From contig JANQSN010000021.1 of the NCBI GenBank assembly GCA_028284045.1, positions 28,726 through 92,725 on the forward strand: a DNA stretch of 64,000 nucleotides. The letters run 5' to 3'. This document shows positions 1-11,364 of the stretch, piece by piece. This stretch comes from Alphaproteobacteria bacterium. Its GTDB lineage: Bacteria; Pseudomonadota; Alphaproteobacteria; DSM-16000; Inquilinaceae. The position numbers and the translations under genes are program-made. The notes beneath the pieces were generated by a model. The model was given only the letters and a program-made list of their open reading frames with translations. It was not told the DNA's origin and made no database searches. Positions within the stretch are counted from its first letter, which is position 1. The number at the start of each line of letters is the position of its first letter.

Positions 1-64
1 ATGGGCCGGCCACGGGCACGGTTGCTCGCAATGATCCTCCGCCAGCACCCGTGGAGTGCCGTGG

Positions 65-87
65 ATGCCCCGATCAAGTCGGGGCAT
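65..87. terminator. Hairpin, terminator-like intergenic palindrome
   Basis: A perfect 9-bp stem (ATGCCCCGA pairing with TCGGGGCAT) closes a five-base TCAAG loop. The layout, ending in GGGGCATGACG, resembles a short palindrome that is very common between genes in alphaproteobacteria. No T-run follows, so it is either a terminator of the gene to the left of the window or a dispersed palindromic repeat. The family match is from memory, not from a search. Confidence 0.5.
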
Positions 88-240
88 GACGACGTCTCGG
101 GGTGCGACCCGCGTAAGGACGAAGGGTCTTGCCGGAACCGGACAGCCGTCGGTCGAGCCCGGCCATGATGGGTCGGAGGCGGTTGGGGACGGGATACGCG
201 CCAACGCTCGTAAAGCTGGTCTTACTGGAGGCCGAACCGC

Positions 241-269
241 TTGACGGGCAACCGGGCCATCCCTATAGT
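241..269 (+). promoter_or_regulatory. Probable sigma70 promoter of the str operon
   Basis: TTGACG (241-246) and TATAGT (264-269) are separated by exactly 17 bases, which is close to the housekeeping consensus. Transcription would start near 276, giving an untranslated leader of roughly 340 bases before rpsL. It is the best promoter-like match in the upstream region and faces the str operon. Confidence 0.65.
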
Positions 270-507
270 CCGCGCCGCCCGGTTAGGGAGCTGGCAGTAG
301 GTCGGGTGCGCCCGGCCTAGACGCGCTACTCGTTGACAGCTGGGGCCATTGCGGAGGCGATAGCCGGCCTGGATCGGCGACGCTCCGCTTCCAACGCGTG
401 ACATGGATCCCGCGGCGCATTGTCGAAGATGCGACCCGGCGCGGGGCTTTTGTCGTTGGATCGCCCATCGTCATTCGTGTGGCACGGTCGCCGATCGCTT
501 CGGCCGA

Positions 508-525
508 CAGCCGTCTTGACGGCTG
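508..525 (+). promoter_or_regulatory. Leader hairpin before rpsL
   Basis: CAGCCGTC and GACGGCTG form a perfect inverted repeat around TT, about 90 bases upstream of the rpsL start and inside the presumed str leader. It could be a processing or regulatory hairpin. No function can be read from the sequence. Confidence 0.3.
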
Positions 526-612
526 CAGGCTCGCGGCGTTAGGCGGCGCCGGACGGCGTTCCCCGGGCAGGGGTTGTGGAATAGGTCGAGGTCGAAGGGG
601 CAAGAGGCGGCA

Positions 613-1480
<868 letters not shown>

Positions 1481-1514
1481 CCCCGGCGACCGCCCCAGAC
1501 GGGAACACTCCACC

Positions 1515-3590
1515 ATGCCCCGAAGCACTCCCATCGAGCGCTACCGAAACATCGGTATCATGGCGCATATCGATGCCGGCAAGACCACGACGACGGAGCG
1601 CATCCTCTACTACACCGGCCGGTCCTATAAGATCGGCGAGGTGCATGAGGGCACCGCGGTCATGGACTGGATGGCGCAGGAGCAGGAGCGCGGCATCACC
1701 ATCACGTCGGCCGCGACGACGTGCTTCTGGAACGACCACCGCGTCAACATCATCGACACGCCGGGCCATGTCGACTTCACCATCGAGGTGGAGCGGTCGT
1801 TGCGCGTGCTGGACGGCGCGGTCGCGGTGTTCGACAGCGTCGCCGGCGTCGAGCCGCAGTCGGAGACGGTGTGGCGCCAGGCCGACAAGTACCGTGTGCC
1901 GCGGATGTGCTTCGTCAACAAGATGGACCGTGTCGGCGCCAACTTCGAACGCTGCGTGCAGATGATCGAAGACAGGCTGGGCGCGCGGCCGCTGGTGCTG
2001 CAACTGCCGATCGGCAGCGAGAGCAGCTTCGCCGGCGTGGTCGACTTGGTGGCCAACCGGGCGATCATCTGGCTTGACGAGACCCTGGGCGCGAAGTTCG
2101 AGTATCGCGACATCCCCGCGGAGATGGCCGATGAGGCCGCGGCGGCGCGCGAGGCGCTGATCGAGATGGCGGTTGAGCAGGACGACGCCGCGATGGAGGC
2201 GTATCTGGAGGGCACCGAGCCCGACATCGATACGCTGAAGGCTTGCATCCGCAAGGGCACCATCGGCCTGCACTTCGTGCCGGTGGTCCTGGGCTCGGCG
2301 TTCAAGAACAAGGGCGTCCAGCCGATGCTGGATGCCGTCGTCGACTTCATGCCCTCGCCGCTCGACATCGGCGACGTCAGCGGCGTGAGGCCGGACAGCG
2401 ACGAAGCGGACACCCGGCCGCCGGAGGATGCAGCACCATTCTCCGCGCTCGCCTTCAAGATCATGACTGACCCCTTCGTCGGCTCGCTGACCTTCGCGCG
2501 GGTCTATTCCGGTACGCTGGAGAGCGGCTCCTACGTGCTGAACTCGGTGAAGGAGCAGCGCGAGCGGATCGGCCGCATGCTGCTGATGCACGCCAACTCG
2601 CGCGAAGAGGTGAAGGACGCCACCGCCGGCGACATCGTCGCCCTGGTCGGCCTGAAGTCGACCACTACCGGCGACACGCTGTGCGAGCCGTCGAAGGCGA
2701 TCGTGCTGGAGCGCATGGAGTTCCCCGAGCCGGTCATCGAAGTGGCGGTGGAGCCCAAGTCGAAAGCCGATCAGGAGAAGATGTCGACGGCGCTGGGCCG
2801 CCTGGCGCAGGAGGATCCGTCCTTCCGAGTCGCGGTCGATGTCGAGAGCGGCCAGACGGTCATCAAGGGCATGGGCGAGCTGCATCTGGAGATCCTGGTC
2901 GACCGGATGAAGCGCGAGTTCAAGGTCGACGCCAATGTCGGCGCGCCGCAGGTCGCCTATCGCGAGACCATCGGCGCCCGGGCGGAGGTCGACTACACCC
3001 ACAAGAAGCAGACCGGCGGCTCCGGCCAGTTCGCCCGCATCAAGCTGGTATTCGAGCCGGGCGAGCGCGGCAGCGGCTTCAACTTCGCCAGCAAGATCGT
3101 CGGTGGCGCCGTGCCGAAGGAATACATTCCCGGCGTGGAGAAGGGCCTGACCCAGGCCAAGGATGCCGGCGTCATCGCTGGTTTCCCGGTGATCGATTTC
3201 AGCGTGGCGCTGATCGACGGCGCTTACCACGACGTCGACAGCTCGGTGCTGGCCTTCGAGATCGCCACCCGCGCGGCCTTCCGCGAGGCGCTGGCGAAGG
3301 CCAAGCCGGCCTTGCTGGAGCCGATCATGAAGGTCGAGGTGGTGACGCCGGAAGAGTACATGGGCGACATCATCGGCGACCTGAACAGCCGGCGCGGCCA
3401 GGTGCAGGGCATGGACAGCCGCGGCAATGCCAGCGTCATCCAGGCGATGGTGCCGCTGGCCAACATGTTCGGATACGTCAACACGCTGCGCTCGATGTCC
3501 CAGGGCCGGGCGCAGTACACGATGTTCTTCGATCACTACGAGCAGGTGCCGCAGCAGGTTGCCGAAGAGGTCAAGGCAAAGCTGGCGTAA
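1515..3590 (+). CDS. fusA: Elongation factor G
   Basis: EF-G is the GTPase that drives translocation of tRNA and mRNA and, with RRF, ribosome recycling. The protein has 691 residues, the usual bacterial length. The N-terminal G domain shows the P-loop [11 protein letters not shown] near residues 17-27, the switch region [15 protein letters not shown] and NKMD. Domains II to V follow, with TGGSGQFAR in domain IV. It lies between rpsG and tuf as in most proteobacterial str operons. The 128-base gap to tuf is longer than other gaps in this operon and could hold a secondary promoter for tuf. Confidence 0.98.
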   Translation: MPRSTPIERYRNIGIMAHIDAGKTTTTERILYYTGRSYKIGEVHEGTAVMDWMAQEQERGITITSAATTCFWNDHRVNIIDTPGHVDFTIEVERSLRVLDGAVAVFDSVAGVEPQSETVWRQADKYRVPRMCFVNKMDRVGANFERCVQMIEDRLGARPLVLQLPIGSESSFAGVVDLVANRAIIWLDETLGAKFEYRDIPAEMADEAAAAREALIEMAVEQDDAAMEAYLEGTEPDIDTLKACIRKGTIGLHFVPVVLGSAFKNKGVQPMLDAVVDFMPSPLDIGDVSGVRPDSDEADTRPPEDAAPFSALAFKIMTDPFVGSLTFARVYSGTLESGSYVLNSVKEQRERIGRMLLMHANSREEVKDATAGDIVALVGLKSTTTGDTLCEPSKAIVLERMEFPEPVIEVAVEPKSKADQEKMSTALGRLAQEDPSFRVAVDVESGQTVIKGMGELHLEILVDRMKREFKVDANVGAPQVAYRETIGARAEVDYTHKKQTGGSGQFARIKLVFEPGERGSGFNFASKIVGGAVPKEYIPGVEKGLTQAKDAGVIAGFPVIDFSVALIDGAYHDVDSSVLAFEIATRAAFREALAKAKPALLEPIMKVEVVTPEEYMGDIIGDLNSRRGQVQGMDSRGNASVIQAMVPLANMFGYVNTLRSMSQGRAQYTMFFDHYEQVPQQVAEEVKAKLA

Positions 3591-3718
3591 TCCCGGCCGA
3601 TCTGCTATCCCGCCGCGCCCTGCCTGGCCGGCGGGACGGCGAAGCGGCCTCGGGCGTCAACAGGACCTCGGGCGCGTGTGTTGAGACGGTGTTGCTGAGA
3701 CACGGAGACGGATAAACG

Positions 3719-4909
3719 ATGGCGAAGGCGAAGTTCGAGCGGAGCAAGCCGCACTGCAATATCGGCACGATCGGGCACGTCGATCACGGCAAGACGTCGT
3801 TGACCGCCGCGATCACCAAGATCCTGGCCGAGGCCGGCGGCGCGCAGTACACCGCCTACGACCAGATCGACAAGGCGCCGGAGGAGAAGGCGCGCGGCAT
3901 CACGATCTCGACCGCGCATGTCGAGTATGAGACCAGCAACCGGCACTATGCCCATGTCGACTGCCCGGGCCATGCCGACTATGTGAAGAACATGATCACC
4001 GGCGCGGCGCAGATGGACGGGGCCATCCTGGTCGTCTCCGCCGCCGACGGTCCGATGCCGCAGACCCGCGAGCACATCCTGCTCGCCCGCCAGGTCGGCG
4101 TGCCGGCGATCGTGGTCTACCTGAACAAGTGCGATCAGGTGGACGACGAGGAGCTCTTGGAGCTGGTGGAGCTGGAGGTGCGTGAGCTTCTGTCCAGCTA
4201 CGACTTCCCCGGCGACGATATTCCGATCGTCAAGGGCTCCGCGCTGGTGGCGCTGGAGGAGGGCGAGGCCAAGCTTGGCAAGGACAGTGTGCTGGCGCTG
4301 ATGGATGCGGTCGACAGCTATGTCCCGCAGCCGGAGCGGCCGAAGGACCTGCCCTTCCTGATGCCGATCGAGGACGTGTTCTCGATCTCCGGGCGCGGCA
4401 CCGTGGTGACCGGCCGGATCGAGCGGGGCATCCTCAAGGTCGGTGACGAGGTGGAGATCATCGGCATCCGCCCGACCACCAAGACCACCTGCACCGGCGT
4501 GGAGATGTTCCGCAAGCTGCTCGACCAGGGCGAGGCGGGCGACAACATCGGCGCGCTGCTGCGCGGCACCAAGCGCGACGACGTGCAGCGCGGCCAGGTG
4601 CTGGCGAAGCCGGGGTCGATCACCCCGCACACCAAGTTCACCGCGGAAGCCTACATCCTGACCAAGGACGAAGGCGGGCGGCACACGCCGTTCTTCACCA
4701 ACTACCGGCCGCAGTTCTACTTCCGGACCACCGACGTGACCGGTGTCGTGGAGCTGCCCGACGGCACGGAGATGGTGATGCCGGGCGACAACACCCGGAT
4801 GACCGTCACGCTGATCGCGCCGATCGCCATGGACGAAGGCTTACGCTTCGCCATCCGCGAAGGCGGCCGCACGGTCGGCGCGGGCGTCGTCGCCGGCATC
4901 ATCGAGTAG
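3719..4909 (+). CDS. tuf: Elongation factor Tu
   Basis: EF-Tu delivers aminoacyl-tRNA to the ribosomal A site as a GTP complex. The 396-residue protein shows the G motifs [19 protein letters not shown] and NKCDQVDD, then the two beta-barrel domains with [13 protein letters not shown] and the C-terminal [12 protein letters not shown] region. It is the last gene of the str operon and is followed by a strong hairpin before rpsJ. Many proteobacteria carry two tuf copies; only one is in this window. Confidence 0.98.
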   Translation: MAKAKFERSKPHCNIGTIGHVDHGKTSLTAAITKILAEAGGAQYTAYDQIDKAPEEKARGITISTAHVEYETSNRHYAHVDCPGHADYVKNMITGAAQMDGAILVVSAADGPMPQTREHILLARQVGVPAIVVYLNKCDQVDDEELLELVELEVRELLSSYDFPGDDIPIVKGSALVALEEGEAKLGKDSVLALMDAVDSYVPQPERPKDLPFLMPIEDVFSISGRGTVVTGRIERGILKVGDEVEIIGIRPTTKTTCTGVEMFRKLLDQGEAGDNIGALLRGTKRDDVQRGQVLAKPGSITPHTKFTAEAYILTKDEGGRHTPFFTNYRPQFYFRTTDVTGVVELPDGTEMVMPGDNTRMTVTLIAPIAMDEGLRFAIREGGRTVGAGVVAGIIE

Positions 4910-4930
4910 CGTATCTGGGGTATCGAGTGA

Positions 4931-4962
4931 CGAGGGGCGCCTCCGCCCGGGGGCGCCCCTCG
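4931..4962 (+). terminator. GC-rich hairpin between tuf and rpsJ
   Basis: An 11-bp perfect stem (CGAGGGGCGCC with GGCGCCCCTCG) closes a ten-base loop 21 bases after the tuf stop. No T-run follows, so it may be a weak terminator or attenuator setting the boundary between the str and S10 groups. It could also be an mRNA-stabilising 3' structure for the highly expressed tuf message. Confidence 0.5.
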
Positions 4963-5009
4963 CCCATGGCAGGCCAGGGCGGCATGAACCGCGCGAAGGC
5001 GACGAGACG

Positions 5010-5318
<309 letters not shown>

Positions 5319-5404
5319 GGCAGCGGGGAACGCCGCCGCCTTGAGGGATCAATGGGGTGGCCGCCGAGCCTGAGGGCCGGTGGCCGGAGATGGGAAACGG
5401 TGTC

Positions 5405-6340
5405 ATGCGCTCGGGTGTGATCGCTCGAAAGGTCGGAATGACCCGCGTGTTCGGCGAGGATGGCCGGCACGTGCCGGTCACCGTCCTGCAGCTCGAAGGC
5501 TGCCAGGTGGTCTCGGTCCGCACGGCGGAGCGGGATGGCTATTGGGCCGTCCAGCTCGGCGCGGGCAAGGTCAAGGTGAAGAACGTGACCAAGCCGCAGC
5601 GCGGCCATTTCGCCAAGTCGGAGGTCGAGCCGAAGAAGCGGCTGACCGAGTTCCGGGTGGCGGAGGATGCGCTGTTGCCGGTCGGCGAAGAGGTGCTGCC
5701 CAGCCATTTCGTGGCGGGCCAGCCGGTGGACGTCACCGGCACCTCGATCGGCAAGGGCTTTGCCGGGGCGATGAAGCGGCACAACTTCGCGGGCCTTAGG
5801 GCATCGCACGGCGTGTCGATCAGCCACCGCGCGCACGGGTCGACGGGCCAGTGCCAGGATCCGGGCCGCGTCTTCAAGGGCAAGAAGATGGCCGGCCATC
5901 TCGGCGACGAGCGGGTCACGGTGCAGAACCTGCAGGTGGTCTCGGTGGATGACGAGCGCGGGCTGATCCTGGTGCGCGGCGCGGTGCCGGGCTCGGCCGA
6001 TGGCTGGGTGATGGTGCGCGACGCGGTCAAGCGGCCCCGCCCGAGCGAGGCGCCGTATCCGGGCGCGACGCGCCGGCTGGAGAAGACGGCCGCGCCGGCT
6101 GCCGACGCGCCGGCGGCGGAAGAGACGAGTGAAGAGACGGCGGCCGAGGCCCCGGTGATGGGGGATCCGGCGGCCGAGACCCCGGCAGCGGAGACCGCGC
6201 CGGTCGAGGATGTGGGCGACGCCGCACCGGCTGAGGACGCAAGCGTCGTGGACGCAAGCGCCGAAGACGCAAGCGCCGAGGAGCCGCCGGCTGCCGACGC
6301 GACGCCGTCGGACGACACGGTGACCGGGGGCGGGAACTGA
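5405..6340 (+). CDS. rplC: 50S ribosomal protein L3 with long acidic C-terminal tail
   Basis: L3 is an early-assembly 50S protein near the peptidyl transferase centre. The protein is 311 residues, against roughly 205-240 in most bacteria. The core ([20 protein letters not shown] through about residue 220, with [20 protein letters not shown]) is normal. The last 90 or so residues are a low-complexity tail rich in Ala, Glu, Asp and Pro, encoded partly by a short tandem repeat. Alphaproteobacterial L3 proteins often have such tails, but this one is long. In-frame starts at 5357 and 5390 exist; 5405 fits the family N-terminus best. rplD follows four bases downstream. Confidence 0.96.
   Translation: MRSGVIARKVGMTRVFGEDGRHVPVTVLQLEGCQVVSVRTAERDGYWAVQLGAGKVKVKNVTKPQRGHFAKSEVEPKKRLTEFRVAEDALLPVGEEVLPSHFVAGQPVDVTGTSIGKGFAGAMKRHNFAGLRASHGVSISHRAHGSTGQCQDPGRVFKGKKMAGHLGDERVTVQNLQVVSVDDERGLILVRGAVPGSADGWVMVRDAVKRPRPSEAPYPGATRRLEKTAAPAADAPAAEETSEETAAEAPVMGDPAAETPAAETAPVEDVGDAAPAEDASVVDASAEDASAEEPPAADATPSDDTVTGGGN
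6236..6280 (+). repeat. Three tandem 15-bp units in the rplC tail
   Basis: GACGCAAGCG recurs at 6236, 6251 and 6266, a 15-bp period with slightly diverged remainders, giving repeated Asp-Ala-Ser units in the L3 tail. The unit length keeps the frame, so copy-number change would alter tail length without disrupting the protein. Confidence 0.7.
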
Positions 6341-6344
6341 GGCG

Positions 6345-6962
6345 ATGAAGCAACCGGTCAAGACGCTGGACAACGCCGAGAGCGGCGAGATCGAGCTGGA
6401 TGACTCGATCTTCGGGCTCGACGTGCGCGCCGACATCCTGCACCGCATGGTGCGCTGGCAGCTTGCCAAGCGCCGGCAGGGCTCCCACAAGACCAAGACC
6501 ATGGGCGAGGTGCGCGGCACCACCAAGAAGCCGTTCCGCCAGAAGGGCACCGGCCGGGCGCGCCAGGGCTCCTCGCGCGCGCCCCAGTTCCGCGGCGGTG
6601 GCACGGTCTTCGGGCCGGTGGTGCGCAGCCACGAGATCGACCTGCCGAAGAAGGTGCGGCGGCTGGCGTTGAAGCATGCGCTGTCGGCCAAGGCGGCCGA
6701 TGGCAGCCTGCTCGTGCTCGACCGCGCGGCCAGCGACACCCACAAGACCAAGGTGCTGGCCGCCCAGTTGGCGACGCTCGGCATCACCTCGGCCCTGGTG
6801 GTCGACGGGGCGCTGGACGAGGCGTTCCAGCGGGCGGCGCGCAATCTGCCGAAGATCGACGTGCTGCCCGAGGTCGGCATCAACGTCTACGACATCCTGC
6901 GGCGCGACACGCTGGTGCTGACCCGCGACGCCGTCGACAAGCTGGAAGCGAGGCTGCGATGA
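6345..6962 (+). CDS. rplD: 50S ribosomal protein L4
   Basis: L4 lines the peptide exit tunnel of the 50S subunit and in some bacteria represses its own S10 operon. The 205-residue product has the tunnel-loop signature [20 protein letters not shown] followed by RGGGTVFGP, and a normal C-terminal domain. It begins four bases after rplC ends, and its last four bases overlap the start of rplW, so the three genes are probably translationally coupled. Confidence 0.97.
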   Translation: MKQPVKTLDNAESGEIELDDSIFGLDVRADILHRMVRWQLAKRRQGSHKTKTMGEVRGTTKKPFRQKGTGRARQGSSRAPQFRGGGTVFGPVVRSHEIDLPKKVRRLALKHALSAKAADGSLLVLDRAASDTHKTKVLAAQLATLGITSALVVDGALDEAFQRAARNLPKIDVLPEVGINVYDILRRDTLVLTRDAVDKLEARLR

Positions 6963-7276
6963 GCCAGGCCAAGCGGGCGCCGGTGACGCTGGAGCGGGCC
7001 TACGACCTGATCCGCTCGCCGGTCATCACCGAGAAGTCGACCATGGTGTCGGAGCACAATCAGGTGGTGTTCCGGGTGCCGCTCGACGCCTCGAAGATCG
7101 AGATCAAGGCGGCGGTGGAGCTGCTGTTCAAGGTCCAGGTGCGCGCGGTCAACACGCTGCGCCAGAAGGGCAAGACCAAGCGTTTCCGCGGCATCATCGG
7201 CCGCCGCAGCGATGTGAAGAAGGCGATCGTGACGCTGGCGGAAGGCCAGCAGATCGACGTCACCACCGGGCTTTAG
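6959..7276 (+). CDS. rplW: 50S ribosomal protein L23
   Basis: L23 sits at the tunnel exit and is the docking site for trigger factor and SRP. The 105-residue protein contains [20 protein letters not shown], the [20 protein letters not shown] region and a C-terminal [11 protein letters not shown], all typical. The ATG overlaps the rplD stop (ATGA arrangement), and rplB starts 12 bases after its end. Confidence 0.97.
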   Translation: MSQAKRAPVTLERAYDLIRSPVITEKSTMVSEHNQVVFRVPLDASKIEIKAAVELLFKVQVRAVNTLRQKGKTKRFRGIIGRRSDVKKAIVTLAEGQQIDVTTGL

Positions 7277-7288
7277 GGACCGGCCGCC

Positions 7289-8119
7289 ATGCCGTTGAAG
7301 ACATACAATCCGGTCACGCCCGGGACACGCCAACTGGTCACCGTCGACCGGTCGCAGCTCCACAAAGGCCGGCCGGTCAAGAAGCTGACCGAGGGGCTGA
7401 CCAAGAAGGGCGGCCGCAACAATCACGGCCGCATCACGGCGCGCCGCATCGGCGGCGGCCACAAGCGGCTCTACCGGGTGATCGACTTCCGCCGGCGCAA
7501 ATGGGACGTGCCGGCGACGGTAGAGCGGCTGGAATACGACCCCAACCGCACCGCCTTCATCGCGCTGATCGCGTATGAGGACGGCGAACAGGCCTATATT
7601 CTGGCGCCGCAGCGTTTGGCGCCGGGCGACAAGGTGATCGCCGGCGACCGCTGCGACGTGAAGCCGGGCAACGCGATGCCGCTGCGCAACGTGCCGATCG
7701 GCTCGATCATCCACAATATCGAGCTGAAGCCGGGCAAGGGCGGGCAGATCGCGCGGTCGGCCGGCACCTATGCCCAGCTCGTCGGCCGGGCCAGCGGCTA
7801 TGCCCAGATCAAGCTGGGATCCGGCGAGATGCGACTGGTGCGGGGCGAGTGCATGGCGACCATCGGCGCCGTCTCCAACCCCGATCAGGCCAACATCAAT
7901 CTCGGCAAGGCGGGGCGCCACCGCTGGATCGGCAAGCGGCCGTCGGTGCGCGGCGTCGTCATGAACCCGGTCGATCACCCGCATGGCGGCGGCGAAGGCC
8001 GCACCTCGGGTGGCCGCCATCCGGTGACGCCGTGGGGCAAGCCGACCAAGGGCCGGCGCACGCGCAACAACAAGGCGACGGATAAGCTGATCATCCGTAG
8101 CCGCCATAAGGCCAAGTGA
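7289..8119 (+). CDS. rplB: 50S ribosomal protein L2
   Basis: L2 binds 23S rRNA near the peptidyl transferase centre and is needed for subunit association. The 276-residue product has the family length and the conserved [20 protein letters not shown] segment with the functionally important histidine, plus the RNA-binding core around [19 protein letters not shown]. It belongs to the S10 group; rpsS follows after 44 bases. Confidence 0.98.
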   Translation: MPLKTYNPVTPGTRQLVTVDRSQLHKGRPVKKLTEGLTKKGGRNNHGRITARRIGGGHKRLYRVIDFRRRKWDVPATVERLEYDPNRTAFIALIAYEDGEQAYILAPQRLAPGDKVIAGDRCDVKPGNAMPLRNVPIGSIIHNIELKPGKGGQIARSAGTYAQLVGRASGYAQIKLGSGEMRLVRGECMATIGAVSNPDQANINLGKAGRHRWIGKRPSVRGVVMNPVDHPHGGGEGRTSGGRHPVTPWGKPTKGRRTRNNKATDKLIIRSRHKAK

Positions 8120-8163
8120 TCGGCGGGCCAGAGGTTTAGACTGGAAGGACTCGGGGCTGCACC

Positions 8164-8442
8164 ATGGCACGCTCGGTATGGAAGGGGCCGTTCATCGACG
8201 GCTACCTGTTGAAGAAGGCGGAGCAGGCGCGCGACAGCGGCCGCAACCAGGTGATCAAGACCTGGTCGCGCCGGTCGACGATCCTACCGCAATTCATCGG
8301 CCTGACGTTCGGCGTCTACAACGGCCACAAGTTCCTGCCGGTGCTGGTGACCGAGAACATGGTCGGCCACAAGTTCGGCGAGTTTGCGCCGACCCGGACC
8401 TATTACGGCCACGCCGCCGACAAGAAGGCGAAGAGGAGATAG
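8164..8442 (+). CDS. rpsS: 30S ribosomal protein S19
   Basis: S19 is a 30S head protein that contacts S13 and the intersubunit bridge. The 92-residue protein reads [20 protein letters not shown] at its N-terminus and contains [20 protein letters not shown] and [13 protein letters not shown], all family hallmarks. rplV starts six bases after its stop. Confidence 0.98.
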   Translation: MARSVWKGPFIDGYLLKKAEQARDSGRNQVIKTWSRRSTILPQFIGLTFGVYNGHKFLPVLVTENMVGHKFGEFAPTRTYYGHAADKKAKRR

Positions 8443-8448
8443 GCCGCC

Positions 8449-8829
8449 ATGGGCAAACCGTCCCGCGAACGGCGCCTGGAGGACACGGAGGCGCGCGCTT
8501 ACGCCAAGATGCTGCGCACCAGCCCGCGCAAGCTGAACGAGGTTGCGGCGATGATCCGCAACAAGCCGGCCGACCGGGCTTTGGCGGATCTGCAGTTCTC
8601 CAACCGGCGGATCTCCGATGACGTACGCAAGGTGCTGCAGGCGGCGATCGCCAATGCGGAGAACAACCACGAGCTGGACGTCGACCGGCTCTATGTCGCG
8701 GAAGCCTATGTCGGCAAGAGCGTCGTGATGCGCCGGTTCCGGGCGCGCGCCCGCGGCCGGGTGGGCCGCATCGAGAAGCCATGGTCGAACCTGACCGTGA
8801 TTGTCCGCGAGCGCGAGGGGACGGCCTGA
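8449..8829 (+). CDS. rplV: 50S ribosomal protein L22
   Basis: L22 spans the 50S subunit, its beta-hairpin lining the exit tunnel. The protein is 126 residues, with [20 protein letters not shown] near the N-terminus and the hairpin arginines [14 protein letters not shown] near the C-terminus. The N-terminal dozen residues ([15 protein letters not shown]) are less conserved, as is common in alphaproteobacteria. Its stop is two bases before the rpsC start. Confidence 0.97.
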   Translation: MGKPSRERRLEDTEARAYAKMLRTSPRKLNEVAAMIRNKPADRALADLQFSNRRISDDVRKVLQAAIANAENNHELDVDRLYVAEAYVGKSVVMRRFRARARGRVGRIEKPWSNLTVIVREREGTA

Positions 8830-8831
8830 CC

Positions 8832-9566
8832 ATGGGTCAGAAGATCAATCCGATCGGCCTTCGGGTCGGCATCAACCGCACCTGGGACAGCCGGTGGTTC
8901 GCCAACCGCGACTACGCCAACCTGCTGCACGAGGACCTGCGCATCCGGCGCTTCCTGGAGAAGCGGCTCCACCAGGCCGGGATCAGCCGCATCGTCATCG
9001 AGCGGCCGGCCAAGCGGGCGCGCGTCACCATCCACACCGCGCGCCCCGGCGTGGTGATCGGCAAGAAGGGCGCGGATATCGAGAAGCTGCGCCAGGACCT
9101 GGGCCGCATGACCGGCGGCGAGGTCAGCTTGAACATCGTGGAGATCCGCAAGCCGGAGATCGACGCGAAGCTGGTGGCGGAGAACATCGCCGGCCAGTTG
9201 GAGCGGCGAGTGGCTTTCCGCCGGGCGATGAAGCGGGCGGTGCAGAACGCCATGCGGCTGGGCGCGCAGGGTATCCGGATCAACTGCTCCGGCCGGCTGG
9301 GCGGGGCGGAGATCGCGCGAACGGAGTGGTATCGCGAAGGCCGGGTGCCGCTGCACACGCTGCGCGCGGATGTCGATTTCGGCACCGCTACAGGCAAGAC
9401 GACCTACGGCGCCTGCGGCGTGAAGGTCTGGGTCTTCCGCGGCGAGGTGCTGGCGCATGACCCGATGGCGCAGGACAAGCGCCTGGCGGAACTGCAGTCC
9501 GGCGAACGCTCCGGCGGGCGCGGCGACCGCGATCGCGACCGTGACCGCGAACGGATGGCGCGCTGA
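8832..9566 (+). CDS. rpsC: 30S ribosomal protein S3
   Basis: S3 lines the mRNA entry channel and helps unwind mRNA. The protein is 244 residues. [16 protein letters not shown] marks the start; an in-frame upstream ATG inside rplV was not used. The KH domain includes [15 protein letters not shown] near residues 75-89, followed by the C-terminal domain with [14 protein letters not shown]. The last 25 or so residues form a charged tail of Arg-Asp repeats ([14 protein letters not shown]) absent from the short forms of the protein. Confidence 0.97.
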   Translation: MGQKINPIGLRVGINRTWDSRWFANRDYANLLHEDLRIRRFLEKRLHQAGISRIVIERPAKRARVTIHTARPGVVIGKKGADIEKLRQDLGRMTGGEVSLNIVEIRKPEIDAKLVAENIAGQLERRVAFRRAMKRAVQNAMRLGAQGIRINCSGRLGGAEIARTEWYREGRVPLHTLRADVDFGTATGKTTYGACGVKVWVFRGEVLAHDPMAQDKRLAELQSGERSGGRGDRDRDRDRERMAR

Positions 9567-9621
9567 CCAGGGGGATCGGGTGGCCCAGGCCGCCGGCGAC
9601 GATTGATGGGTTGATGGATCG

Positions 9622-10044
9622 ATGCTGAGTCCGAAACGACCGAAGTTCCGCAAACAGCACAAGGGCCGCGTCAAGGGCGTTGCGACGTCCGGCACGCAGC
9701 TTAACTTCGGCGCCTATGGCCTGAAGGCGGTTGAGGCGGGGCGGATCACGGCGCGCCAGATCGAGGCGTCGCGCCGCGCCATCACCCGGCATATCCGCCG
9801 GCAGGGGCGGGTGTGGATCCGCGTCTTCCCGGACGTGCCGGTGACGTCGAAGCCGGCCGAGGTGCGCATGGGCAAGGGCAAGGGCTCGCCGGAATACTGG
9901 ATGTGCCGGGTTCGCCCGGGCCGCATCATGTTCGAGCTGGACGGCGTGCCGGCGGAGCTGGCGCAGTCGGCGTTCCTCTTGGCCGCGGCCAAGCTGCCGA
10001 TGCGCACCCGCTTCGTCACCCGCAACCCGGAAGGGGGAGCGTGA
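9622..10044 (+). CDS. rplP: 50S ribosomal protein L16
   Basis: L16 organises the A-site tRNA region of the 50S subunit. The 140-residue protein starts [19 protein letters not shown] and contains [20 protein letters not shown], the segment with the conserved arginine close to the peptidyl transferase centre. It follows rpsC after 55 bases, and its stop is five bases before rpmC. Confidence 0.98.
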   Translation: MLSPKRPKFRKQHKGRVKGVATSGTQLNFGAYGLKAVEAGRITARQIEASRRAITRHIRRQGRVWIRVFPDVPVTSKPAEVRMGKGKGSPEYWMCRVRPGRIMFELDGVPAELAQSAFLLAAAKLPMRTRFVTRNPEGGA

Positions 10045-10049
10045 GGACC

Positions 10050-10259
10050 ATGGACGCTGAGGACGTTCGCGCGAAGACCGAGGACGAGTTGCAGGACACG
10101 TTGCTGCAACTGAAGAAGGAGCAGTTCAATCTGCGCTTTCAGAAGGCGTCGGGTCAGCTTGAGAACACGACGCGCGTGCGTCAGGTGCGGCGCGACATCG
10201 CGCGCATCAAAACGGTGATGACCGAGCGTCGGTCGGCTGCGGCCGGCACCGGCGCGTGA
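10050..10259 (+). CDS. rpmC: 50S ribosomal protein L29
   Basis: L29 is a small helical hairpin protein at the tunnel exit beside L23. The 69-residue product contains the signatures [20 protein letters not shown] and [16 protein letters not shown], followed by a short Ala-rich end. The start at 10050 ([10 protein letters not shown]) is the only methionine consistent with the family N-terminus. It lies between rplP and rpsQ, as in other bacteria. Confidence 0.96.
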   Translation: MDAEDVRAKTEDELQDTLLQLKKEQFNLRFQKASGQLENTTRVRQVRRDIARIKTVMTERRSAAAGTGA

Positions 10260-10281
10260 CGGGCGAGAGGACGGTAAGGCA

Positions 10282-10617
10282 ATGCCGCGGCGAGTGATGA
10301 CGGGCAAGGTCGTGTCCGACAAGATGGACAAGACGGTGACGGTGCTGGTGGAGCGCCGGCTGATGCATCCCGTCTACAAGAAGTTCATCCGGCAGTCGAA
10401 GCGCTTCCTGGCGCATGACGAGGACAATCTGTGCCGGATCAACGATCGCGTCTCGATCATCGAGGCGCCGCCGCGCTCGCGCCGCAAGCGCTGGGAGGTG
10501 CTGGCCGACACGCTGCAGTCGGCAACCCGCGCGCGGGATGACGCGCCGGCGGCAGCATCCGACGCGGGCGCAGGCGCGACCCCCGACGCCGCCCCCGATG
10601 CGGCAACGAGCGCGTGA
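10282..10617 (+). CDS. rpsQ: 30S ribosomal protein S17 with Ala/Asp-rich tail
   Basis: S17 is a primary 16S-binding protein with an OB fold. The protein is 111 residues, against about 80-85 in most bacteria. The core runs from MPRRVMTGKVVSDKMDKTVT through DRVSIIEAPPRSRRKRWEVL (about residue 75). The remainder is an Ala, Asp and Pro rich tail (PAAASDAGAGATPDAAPDAA) with no recognisable fold. It is the last gene of the S10 group, 26 bases before rplN. Confidence 0.96.
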   Translation: MPRRVMTGKVVSDKMDKTVTVLVERRLMHPVYKKFIRQSKRFLAHDEDNLCRINDRVSIIEAPPRSRRKRWEVLADTLQSATRARDDAPAAASDAGAGATPDAAPDAATSA

Positions 10618-10643
10618 ACTGACGGGCACGCGGAGGACCGATC

Positions 10644-11012
10644 ATGATTCAGATGCAGACGAACCTGGACGTCGCCGACAATTCCGGTGCGCGCCGGGTG
10701 CAGTGCATCAAGGTGCTGGGCGGCGCCGGCCGGCGCTTCGCCGGCGTCGGCGATGTCATCGTCGTCTCGGTGAAGGAGGCGATCCCGCGCGGCCGCGTCA
10801 AGAAGGGCGACGTGCATCGTGCGGTGATCGTGCGCACCGCCAAGGAGATCCGCCGCACCGACGGCAGCGCGATCCGCTTCGACCGCAACGCGGCGGTGCT
10901 GATCAACCGCCAGGGCGAGCCGATCGGAACGCGCATCTTCGGCCCCGTGACGCGTGAGCTGCGCGCCAAGCGGTACATGAAGATCATCTCGCTGGCGCCG
11001 GAGGTATTGTGA
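10644..11012 (+). CDS. rplN: 50S ribosomal protein L14
   Basis: L14 contributes to intersubunit bridges with 16S rRNA. The 122-residue protein begins [20 protein letters not shown] and includes [20 protein letters not shown] and the ending [11 protein letters not shown], all standard. It is the first gene of the spc group. Its stop codon overlaps the rplX start (TGATG). Confidence 0.98.
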   Translation: MIQMQTNLDVADNSGARRVQCIKVLGGAGRRFAGVGDVIVVSVKEAIPRGRVKKGDVHRAVIVRTAKEIRRTDGSAIRFDRNAAVLINRQGEPIGTRIFGPVTRELRAKRYMKIISLAPEVL

Positions 11013-11353
11013 TGACGGCAACGCGCAAGGAACGCGTGAAGCTGCGCGTGCGGCGGGGCGATCAGGTGATGGTGACCACCGGACGCGACCGCGGCAAGCG
11101 CGGCGAAGTGTTGAAGGTGCTGCCGGCCGACGCGCGCGTCATCGTGCAGGGCGTCAACATGATCAAGCGCCATCAGCGCCAGACCGCGCGCGATCAAGGC
11201 GGGATCATCGAGCGCGAGGCGCCCATCCACGTGTCCAACGTGGCCCATATCGACCCTGCCAGCGACCGGCCGACCCGCGTCGGGTTCCGGACGCTGGAGG
11301 ACGGACGCAAGGTGCGCTTCGCCAAGCGCTCCGGCGAGATCATCGATCGGTGA
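11012..11353 (+). CDS. rplX: 50S ribosomal protein L24
   Basis: L24 is one of the two initiators of 50S assembly. The product is about 113 residues with the KOW motif [20 protein letters not shown] and the segment [15 protein letters not shown]. The ATG at 11012 overlaps the rplN stop; a GTG three bases earlier is also in frame, but the ATG gives the more usual overlap. Confidence 0.96.
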   Translation: MTATRKERVKLRVRRGDQVMVTTGRDRGKRGEVLKVLPADARVIVQGVNMIKRHQRQTARDQGGIIEREAPIHVSNVAHIDPASDRPTRVGFRTLEDGRKVRFAKRSGEIIDR

Positions 11354-11364
11354 GCGATAGAACC

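Larger units (their letters stand above)
1..612. other. Non-coding region upstream of the str operon
   Basis: I see no convincing gene in these 612 bases. Short open frames on both strands have no recognisable products, and no rpoC 3' end (the usual left neighbour of rpsL) or tRNA is visible. The region holds a terminator-like hairpin near its left end, a good sigma70-type promoter about 340 bases before rpsL, and a small hairpin in the presumed leader. A second, weaker promoter-like pair (TTGACA at 333-338 followed by GCGATA at 357-362) is possible. Confidence 0.6.

Noticed and set aside
1..612. rpoC 3' end or a tRNA gene at the left edge
   Set aside because: I looked for the RpoC C-terminus and for a cloverleaf with a T-loop and saw neither.
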